Shown here piece after piece: positions 16,012 to 23,727 of a stretch of DNA of 64,000 bases (the stretch's first letter is position 1; every line of letters begins with the position of its first letter). The notes below the pieces were generated by a model. The model saw only the letters and a program-made list of their open reading frames with translations, made no database searches and had not been told where the DNA came from. Made by a program: the position numbers and the translations under genes. The stretch is from Sulfurihydrogenibium subterraneum DSM 15120 (lineage in GTDB: Bacteria; Aquificota; Aquificia; Aquificales; Hydrogenothermaceae), in contig NZ_JHUV01000013.1 of NCBI RefSeq assembly GCF_000619805.1, positions 1-64,000 on the forward strand, read 5' to 3'.

Positions 16012-17384
16012 CCCAGTTTATTTTTCCAAAATTCTATTTGACTTAAAACTTGGTCTTTTGCTGTCCCACCGAAAGACTTTCTCCTATCTGCTACGGTGTA
16101 AGGTGATAAAAGATTTAAAACATCTTCTTCAAAGCTACTGCTAAAATTTTTAAGTTCCTGTAAAGTTATACTTTCAAGGTCTCTTCCTTGATTTACAAGG
16201 TAAGCTACTATACTACCGACTATGTGGTGAGCCTGCCTGAAAGGTATTCCTTTTTCTACAAGGTAGTTTGCCAAATCTGTAGCTAACGCAAATCCTCCCG
16301 CAGCTGACTCTACTTTTTCTTTATTTATTTTAAGACCTTCTACAATTTTTGTTATACCGATTATAGAACCTTTTAAGGTTTTAACTGTATCAAAAACTGG
16401 CTCTTTATCTTCTTGCAGGTCTCTGTTGTATGCCAAAGGAAGACCTTTTACAATAGTTAAAAGAGCTACCAAATTACCGTAAACCCTTCCTGTTTTACCA
16501 CGGATAAGCTCTAAAACGTCAGGATTTTTTTTCTGTGGCATTATTGAAGACCCCGTTGTTAATTTATCTGGAAGCTCTACAAAAGAAAATTCAGAAGAAG
16601 AGTATATTATCATATCTTCACAGAATCTTGACATATTTGCCATACATATAGAAGCGTTAGATAAAAACTCAATTGCAAAGTCTCTACTACTTGTGGCATC
16701 TATTGAGTTTCTCATTATTTGAGAAAAACCAAGTTCTTTTGCAACAAAATCTCTATCTATGGGAAAATCTACTCCTGCTACAGCTCCACTACCAAGAGGA
16801 AGCATGTCAATTCTTTTTAAGTTATCCTCAAATCTTTCCTTGTCCCTTTGGAACATTTCTAAGTATGCTAAAAAATAGTGAGCTACTCTTATAGGTTGTG
16901 CTCTTTGAAGGTGTGTATAAGCAGGCATCACTACATCTATATAAGCTTGTGCTTTTTCTAGTAGAGCATTTTGAAGTTGTGTTAAAAGGTTAATGATATC
17001 ACTTACTTGATCTTTTAAATAAAGTCTAAATGCTGTTACAACTTGGTCATTTCTTGATCTTCCAGTATGAAGTTTTCCTCCTACATCTCCAATTTTTTCA
17101 ATAAGTGATTTTTCTATGTTCATATGAACGTCTTCAAGCTCTTTTTTCCAAGTAAATCTACCTTCTTTAATCTCATTTTCTATCTGAGTTAAACCTTCTA
17201 CTATTTTTTCAGCATCCTCTTTTGGTATTATTCCCTGTTTTCCAAGCATTTTTGCGTGGGCTATACTACCCTTTATGTCGTAAAGTGCAAGCTCCTTATC
17301 AAAAGAGACACTTTCTGTAAATTCTTCAACAAAAACATCAGTACTTTCCGAAAATCTTCCACCCCAGAGTTTTTTATCAACCAT
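16008..17384 (-). CDS. argH: Argininosuccinate lyase
   Basis: ArgH splits argininosuccinate into arginine and fumarate, the last step of arginine synthesis. The 458-residue protein shows KLWGGRFSE at the start, HTGRSRNDQVVT, TGSSIMPQKKNPD (the mobile catalytic loop with Ser) and AHHIVGSIV, all canonical. The start ATG at 17384 is followed by VDKKLWGGRF. It is divergent from the diguanylate cyclase gene, with a palindrome between them. No other arg genes are in the window. Confidence 0.97.
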   Translation of the reverse strand: MVDKKLWGGRFSESTDVFVEEFTESVSFDKELALYDIKGSIAHAKMLGKQGIIPKEDAEKIVEGLTQIENEIKEGRFTWKKELEDVHMNIEKSLIEKIGDVGGKLHTGRSRNDQVVTAFRLYLKDQVSDIINLLTQLQNALLEKAQAYIDVVMPAYTHLQRAQPIRVAHYFLAYLEMFQRDKERFEDNLKRIDMLPLGSGAVAGVDFPIDRDFVAKELGFSQIMRNSIDATSSRDFAIEFLSNASICMANMSRFCEDMIIYSSSEFSFVELPDKLTTGSSIMPQKKNPDVLELIRGKTGRVYGNLVALLTIVKGLPLAYNRDLQEDKEPVFDTVKTLKGSIIGITKIVEGLKINKEKVESAAGGFALATDLANYLVEKGIPFRQAHHIVGSIVAYLVNQGRDLESITLQELKNFSSSFEEDVLNLLSPYTVADRRKSFGGTAKDQVLSQIEFWKNKLG

Positions 17385-17422
17385 TATTCAAACCTCATAA
17401 CTTTATGTTAAAATTTTAAGCA

Positions 17423-17441
17423 TTTATTATACGATAATAAA
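17423..17441. promoter_or_regulatory. 8-bp perfect inverted repeat between argH and the diguanylate cyclase gene
   Basis: TTTATTAT (17423-17430) and ATAATAAA (17434-17441) flank three bases (ACG). The element ends 8 bases before the cyclase ATG and overlaps its likely -10 region. It may be a repressor operator, or just A/T-rich promoter sequence. Confidence 0.35.
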
Positions 17442-17449
17442 TATACAGT

Positions 17450-18925
17450 ATGGTAAGAAAATTGAAAAAAGATTATATAGTTTTATTTATAGGTAATGTT
17501 TTTATACTTTGTTTTACTACTTTCCTCCTTTATTTAGATAAAAAAAACAGAGAATCTATTTATATACAAAGTAAAATAAATCAGCTTGCCTCAGAATTAG
17601 AAATAGAGGCAGATAAGTTTGATAACATAGCTAATATCTTTTTTTCTACAAAAGTAGAAAACGATTCAATATTGGAAATTTTAAAACAATCAGATTTTTC
17701 AAAAAGGTATATTTTGTATACCAAGTTTTACAAAGACTATAAAATTTTGCGTAAATATGGTTTTGAAAGGTTCATGTTTGTTTTACCAGATGGAACTGTT
17801 TACCTTAGATTTCATAACTTTAATAAATATGGTGATAAATTATCAGACGTTATAGAATTTTTTAAAGCCAACGATTCATTATCGATTATGGATAAAAGAT
17901 TTCTAGATAGTTTGGTTTTCTATTTTCCTATATACTACCATAAACAACTTATAGGTTCTATTTATTTAAACGTTCCATTTTATAAAGTTTCTCAAGATTT
18001 ATCAAAAACTTTTGGTAAAGAGTATATTTTCATAGTAAGCAAAGAATTTATAAATTTAAAAGAAAGTAAAAGTTTTATAGAGAGTGATTTAAGTAAAGAC
18101 TATTTTATAGAAGGTCAAATTTTAAAAAATATAAAAAATTATGAGTTAATAAATCAATTTAATCAAAAGGCAAAAAATGATATTACCGAAAAACTGTCAT
18201 CAAAAGAATCTTTTGTTATATTCAAAGAAATAGATGAGAAAATTATATCTGCAACTTTTTATTCTATTAAAAACCTATTACAAAATAAACATGTTGGTTT
18301 TATTGTCTCTTATGAAGAAGATAATACCTTTTCTATTTCTGAAAAAACTTTTTTAACAGCGTTGGGATTTTTATTTACTTTATTGATCATTATAAATATA
18401 TTTATTTTTTATGTACTTAAGCTTAAAAAAGTGGCAGAGGAAAAAGCTATTACCGACAAATTAACAGGCTTATTTAATAGAAATATAATTGATAACCTTG
18501 TTGAGATTGAATATGAAAGATCAAAGAGAACTGGTAAACCTATTTCTGTTATTTTATTTGATATTGACCATTTTAAAAAGATTAACGATACTTATGGACA
18601 TGACAAAGGTGATTATGTTTTAAAGACTGTAGCTCAAATAGCAAGGAAAACCTTAAGAAAATCGGATTACATTATTAGATGGGGAGGAGAAGAATTTTTA
18701 ATAATTCTTCCAGAAACAGATTTAAAAGGTGCCATCACTGTTGCTGAAAAAATTAGACAAAATGTTGAAAATTTCTATTTTAAAGATATTAGTAAAGTAA
18801 CTGTAAGTTTAGGTGTAACTCAGATAAAAAAGAATGAAAATTTAGAAAACGCAATAAAAAGAGCAGATCAAGCTCTTTATTTGGCTAAAAATAAAGGCAG
18901 AAACAGAGTAGAGTTTATTTACTAA
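17450..18925 (+). CDS. Membrane diguanylate cyclase with periplasmic sensor domain
   Basis: A 491-residue c-di-GMP synthase. TM1 is about 9-28, followed by a periplasmic region (about 30-300) that includes VLPDGTVYLRFHNFNKYGDK, typical of double-Cache sensors of the dCache_3 type. TM2 is about 302-325, then a GGDEF domain with DKLTGLFNRN, FDIDHFKKINDTYGH and the active site GGEEF (412-416). The inhibitory I-site RKSD (403-406) is five residues before it, so product feedback is expected. No Shine-Dalgarno precedes the ATG. The ligand is unknown. It overlaps the convergent cinA by 4 bases. Confidence 0.92.
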   Translation: MVRKLKKDYIVLFIGNVFILCFTTFLLYLDKKNRESIYIQSKINQLASELEIEADKFDNIANIFFSTKVENDSILEILKQSDFSKRYILYTKFYKDYKILRKYGFERFMFVLPDGTVYLRFHNFNKYGDKLSDVIEFFKANDSLSIMDKRFLDSLVFYFPIYYHKQLIGSIYLNVPFYKVSQDLSKTFGKEYIFIVSKEFINLKESKSFIESDLSKDYFIEGQILKNIKNYELINQFNQKAKNDITEKLSSKESFVIFKEIDEKIISATFYSIKNLLQNKHVGFIVSYEEDNTFSISEKTFLTALGFLFTLLIIINIFIFYVLKLKKVAEEKAITDKLTGLFNRNIIDNLVEIEYERSKRTGKPISVILFDIDHFKKINDTYGHDKGDYVLKTVAQIARKTLRKSDYIIRWGGEEFLIILPETDLKGAITVAEKIRQNVENFYFKDISKVTVSLGVTQIKKNENLENAIKRADQALYLAKNKGRNRVEFIY

Positions 18926-20115
18926 ATAAAATACAATCTTACTAAATTTAAAGCAAATTGGGATATATATAATCTAACGTCGTTTCTACTGCCTTTGTAA
19001 ATTTCTTTGTAAACTTTTGTTTCTTTTCCGTCAGTAAAGCCTATATAGTGAAGGCCTAATGGTTTATCTGGTGTATCTCCTGTAGGTCCTGCTATTCCTG
19101 TATCGCTTACAGCAAGACTGCTACCGAAAATTTCTCTAACATTTTCAGCCATCTGTTTTGCAACTGTCCCACTTACAGCGCCGTACTTTTCTATATCTTC
19201 TTTGTTAACTTTTAAAATATTTATCTTTGCCTCGTTTGAATAAGAAACCAATCCTCCTAAAACATACTGAGAGCTTCCTTGAACGTTTACAAGTCTTGAT
19301 ACTATAAGACCACCGGTTGAGGATTCTGCAGTTGCAATAGTATATCCTTTTTCTTTAAGAAGTTCACCTACAACTTCTTCCATCTCTATGCTGTCTTCTG
19401 CGTATATTATATTTCCAAGCCTTTCTTTTACTTTCTGTTTTATCTGTAAAAACTCTTTTTCATCATTTTCCCATAAGAATATATCTACACCTTTTGGAGA
19501 AAAATTATAAGATATGTTTTTTATATCTTCTAACAGATAGTTTAAATCAAGCTCCTTTATTCCAAAAACTCTATAGAGCTGAGTAAATCTCTTTTTATCT
19601 TTTAATCCAAGTTTTTCTAAGGCATCGTAAAACATAGGTTCCATTTCAGAGGGAACGCCGGGAAGTGCAACTATAGCCTTTTTTACATCGTCTAAAACTT
19701 TTATAAATCCGCAAGCTCTACCGACAGGATTTTCAAGTATAGCCGAGCCGTAAGGGATTTTAGCCATACTTTTTCTCTCTGGGGTTATTTCTACACGGGC
19801 TTTTTTATACTCTGTTTTTAATTTAGATAACCACTCTTCGTGATATATAAGTGCAACACCTATGGCGTTTGCTACAGCTTGCCTTGTAATATCATCAGAG
19901 GTTGGTCCAAGTCCCCCTGATATAAATACTAGGTCTGACCTATCCAATGCATACTTTATGTAATTAGTAAGACTGTATAGGTCATCAGGAGAGATAATAA
20001 TACCTACTACGTCAACCCCTTTTTCAAAAAGATTTTTAGCTATAAAAAGACCGTTTTTATCCTGTTTTCTTCCTTGAACAAACTCAGAGCCTGTTATTAT
20101 TACTATTGCTTTCAT
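18922..20115 (-). CDS. cinA: CinA family protein with nicotinamide-nucleotide amidase domain
   Basis: A 397-residue two-domain protein. The N-terminal MoaB/Mog-like domain (about 1-170) has ITGSEFVQG, FISGGLGPTSDDITRQAVA and LPGVPSEMEPMF. The C-terminal PncC-type domain (about 245-390) has TAESSTGGLIVSRLV, GGLVSYSNEAK and GIAGPTGDTPDKPLG, and deamidates nicotinamide mononucleotide for NAD recycling. Full-length CinA also has ADP-ribose pyrophosphatase activity in some bacteria. It is followed (upstream on the minus strand) by the lipoprotein gene 4 bases away, so the two likely share a transcript. Confidence 0.93.
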   Translation of the reverse strand: MKAIVIITGSEFVQGRKQDKNGLFIAKNLFEKGVDVVGIIISPDDLYSLTNYIKYALDRSDLVFISGGLGPTSDDITRQAVANAIGVALIYHEEWLSKLKTEYKKARVEITPERKSMAKIPYGSAILENPVGRACGFIKVLDDVKKAIVALPGVPSEMEPMFYDALEKLGLKDKKRFTQLYRVFGIKELDLNYLLEDIKNISYNFSPKGVDIFLWENDEKEFLQIKQKVKERLGNIIYAEDSIEMEEVVGELLKEKGYTIATAESSTGGLIVSRLVNVQGSSQYVLGGLVSYSNEAKINILKVNKEDIEKYGAVSGTVAKQMAENVREIFGSSLAVSDTGIAGPTGDTPDKPLGLHYIGFTDGKETKVYKEIYKGSRNDVRLYISQFALNLVRLYFI

Positions 20116-20119
20116 CTTT

Positions 20120-20536
20120 TCACTCTGTATATTTTGTTATTTTTATAACTACATTTTGAGCCCCTGTTTTTACAACGATAGGTTCACTTTCACAGCTTCT
20201 TGAACTTTCCATAGGATTTCCTGATTGGGAAGTTTTGACGTATAAAATAACCTCATCTTTAAACTCTTTAAACATGTCTTCAACTAAAACGTCAGCTGGA
20301 GTTAGTTTAAAATTATAAGGGAAGCTTGGATTTTTAACTTTTTTAACAGCTAAAGGCTGAGGTGATATTCCTTTTCTTACGATGATAAACATATCTCCTT
20401 TACATTTATCTTTTAATTTTTCATCAATTAGTATTTTTCCTGAAATTTTATTTGGGTCTATAAAGTGTGCTTCTGGTGGTAGAGATTGACAGCTAAAAAG
20501 TGAAAAAGCTAAAAATATCAAAATGGCATATCTCAT
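20120..20536 (-). CDS. Lipoprotein with CcmI/CycH C-terminal-like domain
   Basis: A 138-residue protein with a lipobox (LFSC, Cys16) after a short signal peptide, so it is a substrate for Lgt. The body SGKILIDEKLKDKCKGD, then FIIVRKG, PQPLAVKKVKNPSFPYNF and VKTSQSGNPM resembles the C-terminal periplasmic domain of CcmI/CycH/NrfG cytochrome c maturation proteins, which binds apocytochrome c. The match is from recognition of pattern and is moderate. No ccm or nrf genes are nearby; the neighbour is cinA. Confidence 0.65.
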   Translation of the reverse strand: MRYAILIFLAFSLFSCQSLPPEAHFIDPNKISGKILIDEKLKDKCKGDMFIIVRKGISPQPLAVKKVKNPSFPYNFKLTPADVLVEDMFKEFKDEVILYVKTSQSGNPMESSRSCESEPIVVKTGAQNVVIKITKYTE

Positions 20537-20579
20537 AAAAAACCTCTAGTGTTGTTTTATTAAACCAATTATATCATAA

Positions 20580-20609
20580 TTGTATTATGCTAAAATAAAA
20601 CGATAAAAT
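20580..20609 (+). promoter_or_regulatory. Promoter of the site-2 protease gene
   Basis: TTGTAT (20580-20585), 18 bases, TAAAAT (20604-20609), then the ribosome site GAGG at 20618-20621. A TATAAT in reverse (20568-20573) could serve the divergent lipoprotein gene. Confidence 0.4.
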
Positions 20610-20626
20610 AGCTTTTAGAGGTGCAG

Positions 20627-21298
20627 ATGAACATAAACGTTGTTGATATTATTTTTATGATACCAGCTTTACTTATGGCTGTAATATTCCACGAAGTAGC
20701 TCACGGATTTGTTGCTTATAAACTTGGAGATGATACAGCAAAAAGAGAAGGCAGATTAACTTTAAACCCTATACCTCACATAGACCCTTTGGGTTCTTTA
20801 CTTATTCCCGGAATACTTATACTTCTTAACTCTCCTATACTTTTTGGATATGCAAAACCTGTACCTATAAACCCTCTTAACTTTAAGATAGATATGAGAA
20901 AAGGAATTATAATTACGTCTTTTGCAGGACCGGGTACTAACTTTTTATTAGCCTTTTTATTTGCTGGACTGTATCATTTTATGAAAAATGAAACGTTTTT
21001 AACTTACTTTGCTTCTATCTTTGGAACAGCTTCTTTAGAATCTGTAATTATTCCTCTGGCTATATTTTTTAAGTATGCTGTATCCATAAATCTCATTTTA
21101 GGTATATTTAACCTTTTACCTATACCGCCTTTAGACGGTGGTAATATTCTCCTTAACTTTTTACCAAGAGAATTACAGGAAAAAATAGAACCTTACGAGC
21201 AGTTTGGCTTTTTCTTGATTATTCTTCTTTTAATGACTGGAATAATTGGCTTAATAATACTACCTATATACAGATTTTTCATAACAATTTTAATGTAA
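20627..21298 (+). CDS. Site-2 protease family (M50) membrane metallopeptidase
   Basis: A 223-residue polytopic protein of the short M50B type. The zinc motif HEVAHG (HExxH) is in the first third, within a hydrophobic segment, and the second zinc-ligand motif NLLPIPPLDGGNIL is in the last third. Such proteases cut substrates within the membrane in signalling pathways; the substrate here is unknown. ATG at 20627 was chosen over a GTG at 20621, which would be part of the ribosome site. It stands alone between the lipoprotein and feoA. Confidence 0.9.
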   Translation: MNINVVDIIFMIPALLMAVIFHEVAHGFVAYKLGDDTAKREGRLTLNPIPHIDPLGSLLIPGILILLNSPILFGYAKPVPINPLNFKIDMRKGIIITSFAGPGTNFLLAFLFAGLYHFMKNETFLTYFASIFGTASLESVIIPLAIFFKYAVSINLILGIFNLLPIPPLDGGNILLNFLPRELQEKIEPYEQFGFFLIILLLMTGIIGLIILPIYRFFITILM

Positions 21299-21325
21299 AA
21301 ATCATAGAATTTATTTAATTTTAGC

Positions 21326-21331
21326 TATAAT
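21326..21331 (+). promoter_or_regulatory. -10 element upstream of feoAB
   Basis: TATAAT about 33 bases before feoA. No convincing -35, and I could not identify a clear Fur box. Confidence 0.3.
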
Positions 21332-21364
21332 ATAAATTGAGATTTAATTTAAGTTGGAGAGTTA

Positions 21365-21595
21365 ATGAAGACTTTAAGAGATATAAAACCCGGTCAAAGT
21401 GGGAGAGTTATAGATATAACAGGTTGTGAGGATATAAAACAAAAGTTGTATGACCTTGGTATTATTCCAGGTGTAAAGGTTGAAGTTATTCAAGATGCTC
21501 CCTTTGGTGGTCCTATTAAACTTAAAGTCCATGATTACTGTCTTGCATTAAGAAAAAAAGAAGCTTCTTGTATTTTAGTAGAGGAAGAAAAATGA
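21365..21595 (+). CDS. feoA: Ferrous iron transport protein FeoA
   Basis: A 76-residue SH3-like cytoplasmic protein that works with FeoB. RDIKPGQSGRVIDITG, the DLGIIPGVKVEVIQDAPFGGP segment and LALRKKEA fit the FeoA family. GGAG precedes the ATG. It overlaps feoB by 4 bases (ATGA). No FeoC is present, as in many bacteria. Confidence 0.93.
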   Translation: MKTLRDIKPGQSGRVIDITGCEDIKQKLYDLGIIPGVKVEVIQDAPFGGPIKLKVHDYCLALRKKEASCILVEEEK

Positions 21596-23727
21596 AAGAG
21601 ATTGCAGTTGCTTTAGTCGGGAACCCTAACGTAGGAAAGTCGGCTCTTCTTAATGCAATATCAGGGTCAGATATAAAGGTCGGCAACTGGCCAGGTGTAA
21701 CTGTTGAGAAATTGGAAGCTACATTAACCTACAAGGATTATAAAATCAGATTTATAGACCTTCCTGGCATTTATAGTTTAAGAAATCAATCAGCTGAAGA
21801 AAAAATAACGATAGACTTTCTACTAAAAGAAAGACCAGATGTTATATTAAACGTTGTTGATGCTACAAATTTAAGGAGAAACCTATATCTTACTTTTCAG
21901 CTGTTAGAACTTGAAATTCCTATGGTTATTTCTTTAAACATATGGGATGAAGCAGTTGAAAAAGGAATAATCATAGATTATGAAAAGATGAGTAAATTGC
22001 TGTGCTGTCCTGTAGTTCCAACTTCTGCAAAAAATAAAACAGGTATAAACCAACTTTTAGAAAAGATACTTGAAATCTATGAAAGTAAAAAATTTGTACA
22101 GTGTGAACATTTTGAATCTCAAATAGAAGAGTATTTAAAAAAAGTTATAGTTCTTGTTAAAGAGTACAATCCAGTTCTTTTAGACATCTATCCTAAAAGA
22201 TACTTGGCAATATCTTTACTTGAAGGGTCTTTAAAAGACTCTATCTCTCCTGCTCTAGAAGAAAGTCTTGAAAAAATTAGAAATGAGATTAAGTCTTTGT
22301 ACAAAAAAGACGTAAAAACGTTTATCGTAGAAGAAAGGTATGGAAACGTTCTAAGTGTTTATCATCAAACAGTTAAAAAACAGCAGGAAGACGTAGTAGA
22401 TAGTTCTATAACATTGGATAAAATCTTTCTTCATAGATACCTTGGGCTACCGATATTCCTTCTTTTAGTTTGGATAGTTTTTGAGATTACTTTTAAAGTA
22501 TCTTCTCCTTATGTTGAATGGCTTGATAAAGTGTTAAGTGTTGTATCTGGATGGACTTTGTCTCTTTTAAGCAGTATAAACACAAACGACCTTTTAAAAT
22601 CTTTTATAGCAGAAGGTGTATTAGGTGGCGTTGGATTTGTTTTAACATTTATTCCTGTTTTGTTTACTCTTTATGTTATGATAGCGATACTTGAAGGTAG
22701 TGGCTACATTGCAAGAGCTGCTTTTTTAATGGATAGATTTTTCAGCAGTATAGGGCTAAGTGGAAAGTCTTTTATCCCTCTTTTACTTGGTTTTGGTTGT
22801 AATGTCCCAGCTGTTTATGCTACAAAAACGATAGAAAACACAAGGGAAAAAATACTTACTACTTTAATGATTCCGTTTATGTCCTGCGGTGCAAGGCTTA
22901 CAGTTTTTGCTTTTTTTGTATCTGTATTTTTTAAAAACCATGGTGGACTTGTAATATTCTCTCTTTATTTGATAGGTATAATAACAGCTGTTATAGTTGC
23001 CCTACTTCTAAATAAATTTCACTTTAAAACTCAGTCTGAATTTTTCATTATGGAGCTTCCTCCTTACAGGCTTCCAACATTTCGATATATTTTAAAAAAT
23101 GCTTGGATTAGAGTAAAAAGTTTTATAGTAGAAGCTGGAACGTTTATATTTGCTATGTCTGTTTTAATATGGTTTTTAACAAACATTCCTTACGGTGCAA
23201 AAAAAGATGAGACGATACTGGCAAAGGTGTCTCAAAAAGTTGCAGTTATATTTGAGCCTCTTGGATTTGGAACGTGGGAAGCTACAGCTTCTTTGTTTTC
23301 TGGATTTGTTGCCAAGGAAGTTGTGCTGTCAACGATGGGAAACATATACGTAGGAGAAAAAATTGAGGAAGAAACTAAAGAGCTATCTTTTCAAGAAGGA
23401 GTAAAAGAAATAGTTGTTGAGTTTGTAGATGCGAACATAAATCTTTTGAAAAACTTCATGGCTGTTTTTGGTTTTGTAAAGGTAGAGAGTGAAGAGGAAT
23501 TTAATAAAAGTCTTGCTGATAGTATAAGAAGTGCGTTTACTCCTGCTTCAGCTTACTCGTTTTTAGTATTTCTACTTTTATACACTCCTTGTCTTGCAAC
23601 TGTATTTGCAATAAAGCAGGAGCTTAACAGTTATAAATGGATGTTTATATCTATCGCTATAAATTTTAGCTCTGCGTGGATAATGTCTTTTATAGTTTAT
23701 AGAATTTTAACTTTTTATAACTTCTAA
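21592..23727 (+). CDS. feoB: Ferrous iron transporter FeoB
   Basis: A 711-residue Fe2+ transporter. The N-terminal G domain has G1 GNPNVGKSALLNAI, NWPGVTVEK, G3 DLPGIYSLR and the NIWD motif. The membrane part contains two gate-like repeats (for example GYIARAAFLMDRFF, PLLLGFGCNVPAV, SCGARLTVFA and FTPASAYSFLVF, LLYTPCLATV), with Cys in each core. The start at 21592 (ATG overlapping the feoA stop) matches the family N-terminus; an earlier ATG would add eight residues inside feoA. The 3' end overlaps the convergent glnD by 21 bases. Confidence 0.96.
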   Translation: MKEIAVALVGNPNVGKSALLNAISGSDIKVGNWPGVTVEKLEATLTYKDYKIRFIDLPGIYSLRNQSAEEKITIDFLLKERPDVILNVVDATNLRRNLYLTFQLLELEIPMVISLNIWDEAVEKGIIIDYEKMSKLLCCPVVPTSAKNKTGINQLLEKILEIYESKKFVQCEHFESQIEEYLKKVIVLVKEYNPVLLDIYPKRYLAISLLEGSLKDSISPALEESLEKIRNEIKSLYKKDVKTFIVEERYGNVLSVYHQTVKKQQEDVVDSSITLDKIFLHRYLGLPIFLLLVWIVFEITFKVSSPYVEWLDKVLSVVSGWTLSLLSSINTNDLLKSFIAEGVLGGVGFVLTFIPVLFTLYVMIAILEGSGYIARAAFLMDRFFSSIGLSGKSFIPLLLGFGCNVPAVYATKTIENTREKILTTLMIPFMSCGARLTVFAFFVSVFFKNHGGLVIFSLYLIGIITAVIVALLLNKFHFKTQSEFFIMELPPYRLPTFRYILKNAWIRVKSFIVEAGTFIFAMSVLIWFLTNIPYGAKKDETILAKVSQKVAVIFEPLGFGTWEATASLFSGFVAKEVVLSTMGNIYVGEKIEEETKELSFQEGVKEIVVEFVDANINLLKNFMAVFGFVKVESEEEFNKSLADSIRSAFTPASAYSFLVFLLLYTPCLATVFAIKQELNSYKWMFISIAINFSSAWIMSFIVYRILTFYNF

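Noticed and set aside
21298-21364. Fur box before feoAB
   Set aside because: The region is A/T-rich but shows no convincing 19-bp inverted repeat of the Fur type.
23707-23727. Overlapping 3' ends (feoB/glnD, ffh/glycosylase, patatin/ABC, zinc-ribbon/symporter) as frameshift errors
   Set aside because: All involved proteins end with normal family C-termini or natural stops; short convergent overlaps fit a compact genome.
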